Part shown: piece by piece, positions 10,364 to 18,653 of the stretch | Numbering within the stretch: position 1 is the first letter of the stretch | Layout: each line of letters starts with the position of its first letter | Notes under the pieces: generated by a model | What the model saw: the letters and a program-made list of their open reading frames with translations, nothing else | What the model was told of the DNA's origin: nothing | The model's database searches: none | Assembly (NCBI GenBank): GCA_001626765.1 | Contig: LUOO01000065.1 | Location: 1 to 40,486 of the forward strand | Direction: 5' to 3' | From: Maritimibacter sp. REDSEA-S28_B5 | GTDB lineage: Bacteria > Pseudomonadota > Alphaproteobacteria > Rhodobacterales > Rhodobacteraceae | DNA: 40,486 bases | Program-made: the position numbers and the translations under genes

Positions 10364-11529
10364 TTATCCTTTCACCGCTTTCACGATCTTCTCGGCACCG
10401 TCCGACAGGTTATCGGCGGCGATGACGTTGAGACCGGAGTTCGCAATGATTTCCTTGCCCTTCTCGACGTTCGTGCCTTCGAGGCGCACGACGAGCGGGA
10501 CCTGCAGGCCGACTTCCTTCACGGCGGCGATGACGCCTTCCGCGATCACGTCGCAGCGCATGATGCCGCCGAAGATGTTCACGAGGATGCCTTTGACGTT
10601 CGGGTCCGAGGTGATGATCTTGAAGGCTTCCGTCACCTTCTCTTTCGTCGCCCCGCCACCCACGTCGAGGAAGTTGGCCGGCTCAGCCCCGTAGAGCTTG
10701 ATGATGTCCATCGTCGCCATGGCAAGGCCAGCGCCGTTCACCATGCAGCCGATCTCGCCGTCGAGCGCGATGTAGTTCAGGTCGTATTTCGACGCTTCGA
10801 GTTCCTTGGAGTCTTCTTCCGTCTCGTCGCGCAGCGCCACGATGTCGGAGTGACGATACAGCGCGTTACCTTGATCTGACCTTCCGGAGTCACGATCAGC
10901 GGGTTGATCTCGAGCATCTCCATGTCCTTCTCGATGAAGGCTTTGTAGAGCTGACCCATGAGCGTCACGCACTGTTTCACCAGTCCGCCGGTCAGGCCGA
11001 GCGAAAAGGCGATGCGGCGACCGTGGTAGGGCTGGTAGCCGGTGGCCGGATCGACGGAGAAAGAAAGGATCTTCTCAGGCGTGGATGCGGCGACCTCTTC
11101 GATGTCCATGCCGCCCTCGGTCGAGCAGACGAAAGACACGCGGCTCGTCTGACGATCAACCAGAAGGGCAAGGTAAAGCTCGCGCTCGATGTCCGAACCG
11201 GCTTCGATGTAGATGCGGTTGACCTGTTTGCCCGCCGGGCCGGTCTGATGCGTGACGAGCGTGCGGCCCAGCATCTTTTTCGCTTCTTCGGCGGCCTCTT
11301 CGACCGACTTGGCCAGGCGGACACCGCCCTTTTCCCCGGCGCTTTCTTCCTTGAAGTGGCCCTTGCCGCGGCCGCCGGCGTGGATCTGCGCCTTCACGAC
11401 CCAAAGGGGGCCGTCCATTTCGCCCGCCTTGGTCTTCGCTTCTTCGGCTTTGAGAACCACGCGACCGTCGGAAACCGGAGCGCCATATTCGCGAAGCAGT
11501 GCCTTCGCCTGATATTCATGGATGTTCAT
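10364..11529 (-). pseudogene. sucC: Succinyl-CoA ligase beta subunit, interrupted by a short deletion and frameshift near 10870
   Basis: ATP-grasp subunit of succinyl-CoA ligase. ATG 11529 begins [19 protein letters not shown] and has GGGACGAG upstream. The ATP-grasp part ([26 protein letters not shown]) reads to GQIKV and then shifts frame, giving a spurious tail that stops at 10777. The rest continues in another frame as [38 protein letters not shown] and [11 protein letters not shown] to the stop at 10364. The usual family sequence has about nine residues (an LDAKM..FDG-type segment carrying Mg-binding residues) between these parts. The join AAGGTAAC could arise by deletion between two GGT triplets, about 28 bases by my estimate. 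As written, the beta subunit is broken. It is the first gene of the operon. Confidence 0.9.
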
Positions 11530-11621
11530 GAACTCGTCCCTGTGGTTTGCGTTCGGGGCCGAAATGCCATTTCTCACGCGCCGTTGGAACGAATTTCTCG
11601 GGGCTGGGCAGAAATAGGCCG

Positions 11622-11667
11622 ATAATAACGCTAACTGTGATCACACGAATAAATCTTGTGATCACAA
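11622..11667 (-). promoter_or_regulatory. Probable suc operon promoter with two TGTGATCACA palindromes
   Basis: Two near-identical palindromes, TGTGATCACA (11636-11645) and TTGTGATCACAA (11656-11667), have centres 21 bp apart, about two helical turns, 107-138 bases upstream of the sucC start. Reading leftward, TATTAT (11627-11622) could be a -10 with a weak -35 near 11650, which would place the proximal palindrome in the spacer. The stretch TAATAACGCTAACT at 11623-11636 also looks like a degenerate LacI-type operator. Which regulator binds is unknown. Confidence 0.7.
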
Positions 11668-11680
11668 ACTCGATTGCACC

Positions 11681-11715
11681 TTCTGGAAAAGCGAAAGGCG
11701 GGCTTTCGCCCGCCT
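11681..11715 (-). terminator. Terminator downstream of the TetR gene
   Basis: AGGCGGGC and GCCCGCCT pair around a TTTC loop (11696-11715). On the transcribed (minus) strand the stem is followed by TTTCGCTTTTCC. It separates the TetR gene from the suc operon promoter. Confidence 0.8.
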
Positions 11716-11771
11716 CTGGATTCGTGATTTACGGTGCAGCATCGCAGCCCGTGCAGCCCGAGGCCGGGGCG

Positions 11772-12320
11772 TCACCGCCCGGCGCGAAGCCCTTCGTAGA
11801 CGAGGTCATAGGCACGACGGCGGCCTTCCGGGCCGATGTTCGGCGTGGTCGCGGCGGCGGCGAGCATGACGGCGAAGATCACCACATCCGCCTCGCGCAG
11901 ATCGGCGCGCACCAGGCCCTCGGAGACGGCGCGGCGCACATGCGGCCTGAGCAGCGCGTGGAAACGGTCGATCGCCTCGAGCAGCACCGGATCCTCGCGG
12001 CTTTGGGCGCGCACGTAGTCGGCGACGGGCGCATAATGCACCATCTCGTTGTAGAAGGTCGTCACCAGTTCAAAGACCGACGCACCTTCGGGCGGCAGGC
12101 TGACGCTCACCGCTTCCAGCTTGGCGAGGAACTGGTCGAGCATTTCGTTGATCAGCGCACGACGGTCCGCGAAGTGACGAAAGAAGGTCGCTCGCCCCAC
12201 ACCGGCCCGCTGCGCAATCGTGTCGAGAGGCGCACCCACGCCGCGTTCAAGAAATATCTCGTCCGCTGCATTCAGGATACGCAACCGGTTCTCGTTGAAA
12301 TCGGCGCGTCTTTTCGTCAT
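11772..12320 (-). CDS. TetR/AcrR family transcriptional regulator
   Basis: A 182-residue DNA-binding repressor of the TetR type. The N-terminal helix-turn-helix is IAQRAGVGRATFFRHFADRR (about residues 35-54), preceded by RLRILNAADEIFLERG. The remaining helical domain would bind an unknown ligand. ATG 12320 is chosen because the family N-terminus begins here; the upstream open frame is non-conserved and crosses the probable promoter. It is divergent from a glycosyltransferase gene, and the shared 124-base gap carries an inverted repeat over a TTGACA-like -35, which suggests autoregulation. An alternative frame at the 3' end runs closer to the terminator and encodes a CTGCDAAP tail, so a C-terminal frameshift cannot be excluded. 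Confidence 0.88.
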   Translation of the reverse strand: MTKRRADFNENRLRILNAADEIFLERGVGAPLDTIAQRAGVGRATFFRHFADRRALINEMLDQFLAKLEAVSVSLPPEGASVFELVTTFYNEMVHYAPVADYVRAQSREDPVLLEAIDRFHALLRPHVRRAVSEGLVRADLREADVVIFAVMLAAAATTPNIGPEGRRRAYDLVYEGLRAGR

Positions 12321-12382
12321 GTCATGCCTACTATCTGCTGCGGGGGTTTCTGCCGTCGCACGCTTTAGAACAAAAGGGTAAA

Positions 12383-12405
12383 TTGTCACTGTCAAGCATT
12401 GTGAC
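12383..12405. promoter_or_regulatory. Divergent promoter region with candidate TetR operator
   Basis: GTCAC (12385-12389) and GTGAC (12401-12405) form an inverted repeat spanning a perfect TTGACA on the minus strand (12394-12389), a good -35 for the TetR gene. TTGTCA (12383-12388) could serve the plus-strand glycosyltransferase gene. Binding by the neighbouring TetR protein is inferred from position. Confidence 0.45.
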
Positions 12406-12444
12406 GCAACAATACCACAAATTAACCGAATAGGTGAGACCTGA

Positions 12445-13515
12445 TTGTCCGCTTCCTCGATTAACGCAGCGTCCGGGGTCCGGACCCGTCCTCTCAGGTG
12501 GGACGTGGTCGCAACCGTGCGGGAGCCACCGTCGCTCGTCATCGGGTTCGCCTGCCACCATCTGGCCATCGGCGCGCGGCGGGTGCATCTGTTCTTCGAC
12601 GTGCCCCATGACCCGGCGGCAGCGCTCTGCGAGACGATCCCCGGCGTCGTCGTGACGCGCTGCGACGGGGCGCATTGGACGCGGCTCGGGCATCGAAACC
12701 CGCCGCCGCTACAGACCACGCGCCAGACGCTCAATGCGAACCTCGTGATGGCGTATGGCGACGATCCGGCGGATTTCCTGCTGCACGCGGATGCGGACGA
12801 ATACCTGTGGCACCCGGAAGATTTCGCGCTGGACCTCGCCGCCGTGCCGGACAGTGCGGACTGGGTCCATGTCGCGAATTACGAACGCTGCTGGGAGGGG
12901 CCGGTGACGGGGGGCATGTTCGACGGCGTCTTTCGCGAGCCGATCCACGACCTGCCAGGCTTTGACGTCCGCGTCTACGGCAAGCGTGCGAATGCACTAT
13001 CGGCGGGCATGGGCGGGCATTCGGCAGGCAAGGCGGCGGCCCGGCCCGGCGTGGGCTTTCTCGCCATCCACCGGGTCAAGGTGGCCCAGGGCGAAGGCGA
13101 TCTTCCTATGTGGGAGGCCCCGCGCGCCCGAATGCTGCATTTCGACGGGATGACGCCACGCCACTGGGGGCTCAAGAATCTGCGCTACGCGGTGCAGGGG
13201 GTCGCGATGACCAAGCTCCTCAACCGGCAGCGCATGGCGACCATCGGCGCGATCCTCCAGGCGGGCGACCCCGAGAAGGCGGCTGTTCGGGTTCACGAGG
13301 CGCTCTTCTGCCTGAAGCCCGACGAGGCGCGGCTGCTCGAGGAGGCCGGGCGTCTGCACCGGATCGCCATCGACATTCCCGGCGCGGTGGCGAAGGTCGC
13401 GCCGCATCTGACGCCCGATTTCTCGGTCTCCGGCTTCGACCGGGTCCATGCGGCCGAGCTGTCGGTCCGGTCTCAGGACATCGTGCGTCAGAAGCGCCGG
13501 GCGACGAAGGGGTAG
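12445..13515 (+). CDS. Glycosyltransferase family 2-like protein (Glyco_tranf_2_4 type)
   Basis: A 356-residue predicted glycosyltransferase. Early motifs are VVATVREPPSLVIGFACHHLAIGARRVHLFFD, given in parts: VVATVREPP, then HLAIGARRVHLFFD. The nucleotide-sugar and metal site is LLHADADEYLW, a DxDE variant of the DxD motif, at about residues 113-123. Later HRVK, MLHFDGMTPRHW and an aromatic-poor C-terminal helix region resemble roseobacter relatives. There is no signal peptide or membrane span. The only start consistent with a ribosome binding site is TTG at 12445, with AGGTGAG centred about 9 bases upstream; no ATG exists until well inside the domain. The gene is divergent from the TetR gene, which may control it. 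The sugar and acceptor are unknown. Confidence 0.82.
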   Translation: MSASSINAASGVRTRPLRWDVVATVREPPSLVIGFACHHLAIGARRVHLFFDVPHDPAAALCETIPGVVVTRCDGAHWTRLGHRNPPPLQTTRQTLNANLVMAYGDDPADFLLHADADEYLWHPEDFALDLAAVPDSADWVHVANYERCWEGPVTGGMFDGVFREPIHDLPGFDVRVYGKRANALSAGMGGHSAGKAAARPGVGFLAIHRVKVAQGEGDLPMWEAPRARMLHFDGMTPRHWGLKNLRYAVQGVAMTKLLNRQRMATIGAILQAGDPEKAAVRVHEALFCLKPDEARLLEEAGRLHRIAIDIPGAVAKVAPHLTPDFSVSGFDRVHAAELSVRSQDIVRQKRRATKG

Positions 13516-13544
13516 CGCCCGCGAAAGAGCGGAGACTCCGAAAA

Positions 13545-13576
13545 CGAAAAGGGCCGGCGCGAGGCCAGCCCTTTCG
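13545..13576. terminator. Bidirectional terminator between glycosyltransferase and mdh genes
   Basis: An imperfect stem of AAAGGGCCGGC and GCCAGCCCTTT lies in the 82-base gap between convergent stop codons, with one C-A mismatch and A- and T-rich flanks on either side. Confidence 0.7.
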
Positions 13577-13597
13577 TGATCGCTTCGAAAGCGTCGC

Positions 13598-14575
<978 letters not shown>

Positions 14576-14723
14576 TCAGGTTTACTGTCCTTGCGCTGCC
14601 TAGCCGCGTTCAAAGGGTCTTTCAAGGGCGCGGCGGCGCAGCATGGCCCGCGCAACGGGGGTTGCAGGCGGCGCTGGTGGCGCTAAACGTCAAGGGGTCC
14701 AAGGGCTTGGGGGTCCGCATACG

Positions 14724-15413
14724 GTGGAATACGATCTCACCTTCTTCGCGATCGCCACGCTGGCGGTGGTCTTTGCTGGTATCTCCAAGGGTGGCTTCGG
14801 CTCCGGTGCCGCCTTTGCCGCGACCCCGCTGCTCGCGCTGATTCTTGAGCCGGGACAGGCGGTTGGGCTGATGCTCCCGCTGCTCATGCTGATGGATGTC
14901 ACCGCGCTCAGACCCTACTGGGGCAAATGGGACGGGCGTGCGGCGGCGGTCTTCATCCTTGGCGCCCTGCCCGGCGTCGCCATCGGCACGGCGGTCTACC
15001 GGCTTGCTGACCCGGATATCTTTCGGCTGCTCATCGGCCTCGTGGCGATTACCTTTGTCCTGTTCCAGATGGCGCGGAAATACCGGCTCATCCGGCCCGC
15101 GAAACGCCCGATGGGCGATGTCGGCGGCGCAATCGCGGGCGTCGTCGGCGGTCTCGACAAGACGACCTATCAGGCGACCACCGTGCTCATGTTCTGGGCG
15201 ATCAACCTGATGAAATTCGTGCCCTACGCCATGCTCGGGATCTTCAGCTGGGAAACGGTGAAGGCCGACCTTTTCCTGATCCCCGCCGCCATCGTCGGGG
15301 TCATGATCGGCGTGCGGGCGCATCGGATCATGCCGGAACGGCTGTTCTTTGCCTTTACCTATCTGCTGCTCACCGCGACCGGGACCAAGCTGATCTGGGA
15401 CGCGCTGACGTGA
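14724..15413 (+). CDS. TauE/SafE family (sulfite/organosulfonate exporter-like) membrane protein, probable internal in-frame deletion
   Basis: A polytopic inner-membrane protein of the TauE/SafE (DUF81) family, which exports or imports small anions such as sulfite or sulfoacetate; the substrate here is unknown. GTG 14724 is preferred because the family N-terminus begins YDLTFFAIATLAVVFAGISKGGFGSG. The 14643 ATG frame adds a low-complexity Gly/Ala leader lying in the mdh promoter region. Several hydrophobic helices are visible. The segment after GGAIAGVVGG runs directly into LDKTTYQATTV, whereas family members normally have the signature loop around SFVSHAGGPPA plus part of a helix here. About 20 residues therefore appear missing, in frame, near 15148, and function is doubtful. 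The gene is divergent from mdh. Confidence 0.82.
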   Translation: MEYDLTFFAIATLAVVFAGISKGGFGSGAAFAATPLLALILEPGQAVGLMLPLLMLMDVTALRPYWGKWDGRAAAVFILGALPGVAIGTAVYRLADPDIFRLLIGLVAITFVLFQMARKYRLIRPAKRPMGDVGGAIAGVVGGLDKTTYQATTVLMFWAINLMKFVPYAMLGIFSWETVKADLFLIPAAIVGVMIGVRAHRIMPERLFFAFTYLLLTATGTKLIWDALT

Positions 15414-15452
15414 TCGGGTGAACCTAGGGCGGATTGGCTGCGTAATGTGGTC

Positions 15453-16121
15453 ATGGAACGGCGAGCCCTCATCATCGGCGCCACGGGCGGCATCGGGCGA
15501 GCGATTGCGCGAAAGCTGCAAGTCGACGGCTGGGAAACGGTTGGCGTGTCGCGATCCAGGTCGGATTTCGACTATTCCGACCCGGCGCGCGTCGACGCTG
15601 CGCTGGCCGGGATCGACGGCCCCTTCGACTTGGTCTTCGTCGCCACAGGCGCCCTGGAGATCGGCGGACGGGGGCCGGAAAAGTCCCTGCGCCAGATCGA
15701 TGGCAAGGTCATGGCCCGGCAATTCGAGGTGAACGCCATCGGCCCGGCGCTGATCCTGCGCCACGCGGCGCGACTTTTGCCCCGTGACCGGGAGGCGCGG
15801 CTCGCCGTGCTGTCGGCGCGGGTCGGGTCGATCGGCGACAACAGGCTGGGCGGTTGGTATGGCTACCGCGCCGCGAAGGCCGCGCTCAATCAGATCGTGC
15901 ACACGGCTTCTATCGAGCTTGCGCGGACCCATCCGCACGCGGTCTGCGTGGTGCTGCATCCGGGGACCGTCGAGACCCGGCTCACGCAAGTGCATGGGCG
16001 GGGCCACGACAAGGTGACGCCGGATCAGGCTGCCGCAAACCTCCTCGAGGTGCTCGATGGTCTCAGCGCGGCGGACACGGGGCTTTTCTTTGACTGGCGC
16101 GGGGACCCGGTGGAATGGTGA
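15453..16121 (+). CDS. SDR family NAD(P)-dependent oxidoreductase (C-factor-like)
   Basis: A 222-residue short-chain dehydrogenase. It has the N-terminal cofactor motif IIGATGGIGRAIARKL (the TGxxxGIG type), the FVATGALE strand corresponding to NNAG-like positions, a serine at AVLSARVGSI, and the catalytic YGYRAAKAALNQ (YxxxK). HPGTVETRLT follows, as in C-factor-like SDRs. A GTG at 15447 would add two residues; ATG 15453 matches the family start better. The last 7 bases overlap the start of the photolyase gene (16115), indicating translational coupling. I recall this SDR-PhrB pairing from other Rhodobacteraceae, but the substrate is unknown. Confidence 0.88.
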   Translation: MERRALIIGATGGIGRAIARKLQVDGWETVGVSRSRSDFDYSDPARVDAALAGIDGPFDLVFVATGALEIGGRGPEKSLRQIDGKVMARQFEVNAIGPALILRHAARLLPRDREARLAVLSARVGSIGDNRLGGWYGYRAAKAALNQIVHTASIELARTHPHAVCVVLHPGTVETRLTQVHGRGHDKVTPDQAAANLLEVLDGLSAADTGLFFDWRGDPVEW

Positions 16122-17641
16122 GAGTGGTGCTCGTGCTGGGCGACCAGCTTTCGCCGGAGCTCTCTGCCCTGCGCGAGGCTGACCGGGATAGCGACGTGGT
16201 CGTCATGGCCGAGGTTCACGGCGAGGCGGGAAGCCCGAAGCATCACCCCAAGAAGATCGCGCTGATCTTCGCAGCCATGCGCAAGTTCGCCGCACGGCTC
16301 GAGGCCGACGGTTGGACCGTCGCCTACGCGCGGCTCGACGATCCCGACAACGCGCAAAGCATTTCGAGCGAGCTGTTGCGCCGGGCCGAACATTTCGGCG
16401 CCAAGGAGGTGCTCGCGACGACGCCCGGCGACTGGCGCCTCATCGCGATGCTCGACGAGCATCCGCTCGCCGTGACCCGCCTGCCCGACCAACGCTTCAT
16501 CGCAAGCGAGGCCGAGTTCGAGGCATGGGCCAAGGACCGAAAGGACCTGCGCATGGAGTGGTTCTATCGCGAGATGCGGCGCAAGACCGGGCTGCTAATG
16601 GACGGCGACGCTCCGGCGGGCGGCAAGTGGAATTTCGACAAGGACAACCGCAAACCGCCGCGCGACGACCTGTTCCGGCCGGAGCCGCCGGTCTTTGCCC
16701 CCGATGAGGTGACGAACGCGGTTCTGGATCTGGTCGAGGCGGAGTTTGCCGACCATTTCGGCGACCTGCGCCCCTTTGGCTTTCCCACCACCCATGACGA
16801 GGCCCGCCGCGCGGCGGAGGATTTCATCGCGCATCGGCTCGAGCAGTTCGGCACCTATCAGGATGCGATGCTGACCGGGGCGGATTACCTGTATCACTCG
16901 GTCCTCTCCCCTGCCCTCAATATCGGGCTGCTGGATCCGCTGGAGCTGTGCCGGATGGCCGAGGCCGCCTATCGCGACGGCAAGGTACCGATCAACGCGG
17001 CGGAGGGCTTCATCCGCCAGATCCTTGGCTGGCGGGAATATGTGCGCGGCATCTGGGCGCTGGACGGGCCGGGGTATACTGGGCGCAATGCGCTGGGCCA
17101 TGACCGGGACCTGCCGTGGCTTTACTGGGGCGGCGAGACGCGCATGGCCTGCATGGCCGAGGCGGTGCGCTCGACCCGCGAAAACGCCTATGCCCATCAC
17201 ATCCAGCGACTGATGATCACCGGCAACTTCGCCCTGATCGCGGGCCTGGACCCGGTTCAGGTGCAGGAGTGGTATCTCTGCGTCTATGCCGATGCGTTTG
17301 AATGGGTCGAGGCGCCGAATACGGTCGGCATGGCGCTCTTTGCCGATGGCGGCATGATGGCGTCCAAGCCCTATGCCGCCTCGGGCAACTATATCAACAA
17401 GATGTCGGACTACTGCGCCGGTTGCAGCTACGACGTGAAGGCGCGAACGGGACCGGATGCCTGTCCGTTCAACCCGCTCTATTGGCAATTCATCGACCGA
17501 CACGCCGAACGATTCGGACAAAACCCAAGGATGGGTCCGATCCTCGCCACGTGGCGGCGCATGGCCCCAGATGACCGTGACGACATCTTGCGCAGCGCAG
17601 CCGATATTCTCGAAATGATGGAAAACGGCGACCGGATATAA
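16115..17641 (+). CDS. phrB: Iron-sulfur bacterial cryptochrome/(6-4) photolyase, PhrB type
   Basis: A 508-residue flavoprotein of the FeS-BCP/CryPro group. The characterised Agrobacterium PhrB repairs (6-4) photoproducts and binds FAD, a ribolumazine antenna and a [4Fe-4S] cluster. The N-terminal antenna domain begins VLVLGDQLSP. The FAD domain contains NAAEGFIRQILGWREYVRGIW and HHIQRLMITGNFALIAG, with His361-His362 matching the active-site His pair. The four cluster cysteines are Cys346 (RMACMAE), Cys434 and Cys437 (DYCAGCSYD) and Cys450 (PDACPF), the same spacing as in PhrB. The frame is intact and full length. It is translationally coupled to the preceding SDR gene. Confidence 0.93.
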   Translation: MVRVVLVLGDQLSPELSALREADRDSDVVVMAEVHGEAGSPKHHPKKIALIFAAMRKFAARLEADGWTVAYARLDDPDNAQSISSELLRRAEHFGAKEVLATTPGDWRLIAMLDEHPLAVTRLPDQRFIASEAEFEAWAKDRKDLRMEWFYREMRRKTGLLMDGDAPAGGKWNFDKDNRKPPRDDLFRPEPPVFAPDEVTNAVLDLVEAEFADHFGDLRPFGFPTTHDEARRAAEDFIAHRLEQFGTYQDAMLTGADYLYHSVLSPALNIGLLDPLELCRMAEAAYRDGKVPINAAEGFIRQILGWREYVRGIWALDGPGYTGRNALGHDRDLPWLYWGGETRMACMAEAVRSTRENAYAHHIQRLMITGNFALIAGLDPVQVQEWYLCVYADAFEWVEAPNTVGMALFADGGMMASKPYAASGNYINKMSDYCAGCSYDVKARTGPDACPFNPLYWQFIDRHAERFGQNPRMGPILATWRRMAPDDRDDILRSAADILEMMENGDRI

Positions 17642-17752
17642 GGAGAACTTCTGACCGCCGGGAAAGGGTCGGCAGGTTTTAGCCAGTTTGTCAAAACTTA
17701 TATTTCCGCCTCGTATTATGTAACTGTTCAGTATACGGTTTCTCGCAAGGAA

Positions 17753-17780
17753 CCACCTCGGAACAACCCCCGGGAGGTGG
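17753..17780 (+). promoter_or_regulatory. Leader inverted repeat upstream of the second TetR gene
   Basis: CCACCTC (17753-17759) and GAGGTGG (17774-17780) can pair and would partly hide the AGGTGGAGAAAGG ribosome binding region of the gene starting at 17794. AT-rich DNA with TTGTCA (17688) and TATTAT (17714) further upstream is a possible promoter, though the 20-base spacing is long. Confidence 0.4.
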
Positions 17781-17793
17781 AGAAAGGAACCCC

Positions 17794-18387
17794 ATGGACA
17801 GGCAGCGCAAACGCAAGAGCGCGGCAGACAGGCGGGCGGAGATTGTCGATACGGTCATCGAGTTGTCCGCTGCGCTTGGACCGGACCGGGTAACGACCCA
17901 GCATCTCGCCGATGCGGTCGGGGTGACCCAGCCGGCCATCTTCCGTCACTTCGCTACAAAGACGGATATCTGGGAAGCCGTCGGCGATCGCGTGGTCAAG
18001 GAGATCGAGACTGTCGCCATCGAGGTCGGCGAGAGCGAAGATCCCGTCAGGGCCTATCTTACCAAGATGGCGGCGCTGGTGCGCAGCTACCCCGCCCTTC
18101 CCAGCATCGTATCGTCGCGGGAGCTTCAGGCCCAGAACGAGCCGCTGCGCTCGGCGTTGGTCGCTGCGTTGCAGGTCTGCCGGACACAGGTAATCAAGCT
18201 GATCGGGGACGGTCAGGCGCGCGGCACTTACCGGAAAGATATTTCAGCAGAGAGCATGGCCCGGTTGGTCATGTCCACCTGTTCCGGAATGTGCGTGGCC
18301 TGGGTGATCGAGGATCACGCCTTTGACCTTGCTACCCGGTCGGAAGAGACGATCGAAGCATTGAGCACCATGCTCGCCCCCTGTTGA
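17794..18387 (+). CDS. TetR/AcrR family transcriptional regulator
   Basis: A 197-residue regulator. The N-terminal basic stretch MDRQRKRKSAADRRAEIVD leads into a TetR helix-turn-helix, HLADAVGVTQPAIFRHFATK (about residues 38-57), and IWEAVGDRV. The helical C-terminal domain holds three cysteines (LQVCRTQ, STCSGMCVAW), which could be redox- or persulfide-reactive; that is speculation based on the neighbouring sqr gene. GGAGGTGGAGAAAGG precedes the ATG. A hairpin terminator at 18444 separates it from sqr on the same strand, so they are probably separate transcripts. The sqr promoter carries a site resembling those of ArsR-family SqrR/BigR rather than a TetR operator. Confidence 0.88.
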   Translation: MDRQRKRKSAADRRAEIVDTVIELSAALGPDRVTTQHLADAVGVTQPAIFRHFATKTDIWEAVGDRVVKEIETVAIEVGESEDPVRAYLTKMAALVRSYPALPSIVSSRELQAQNEPLRSALVAALQVCRTQVIKLIGDGQARGTYRKDISAESMARLVMSTCSGMCVAWVIEDHAFDLATRSEETIEALSTMLAPC

Positions 18388-18443
18388 ACCACTGACGTGA
18401 CCCTTGACGGGCTGAACCACTCCCGTCTTGTTGCGTGACCGGC

Positions 18444-18465
18444 GCGGGCCCCTGAAGGGGTCCGC
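18444..18465 (+). terminator. Hairpin terminator after the TetR gene
   Basis: GCGGGCCCC and GGGGTCCGC pair (one G-T) around a TGAA loop, 57 bases after the stop. A short GTTGT follows. It isolates the TetR transcript from sqr. Confidence 0.6.
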
Positions 18466-18521
18466 GTTGTCTGTTCAGGCATGTTCCGGCGCCGGCCAGC
18501 GGCATGGAACAACCTCAACAA

Positions 18522-18537
18522 ATTCTAATAATCGAAT
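18522..18537. promoter_or_regulatory. ATTC-N8-GAAT site, candidate SqrR/BigR operator of sqr
   Basis: ATTC, eight bases (TAATAATC), then GAAT lies 117 bases before the sqr ATG, in the only AT-rich part of the gap. ATTC-N8-GAAT is the binding pattern described for the persulfide-responsive repressor SqrR of Rhodobacter capsulatus. TAATAAT inside the site could be the -10 element, so binding would block transcription. The repressor gene itself is not in the window. Confidence 0.65.
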
Positions 18538-18653
18538 TTATCTTTCCTTTAAGAGCATCCCACGGTATACCCTCCCGCAACCGCGGCCGAACGGAGCGGC
18601 TCAGGTCGGTCGCGCCGGGAGGACCCGCGCGGGGTGCCAGTTGGAGGAACATC

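Noticed and set aside
14622..16007. A 461-residue open frame antisense to the TauE and SDR genes
   Set aside because: Shadow frame rich in Arg, His and Gly without any domain.
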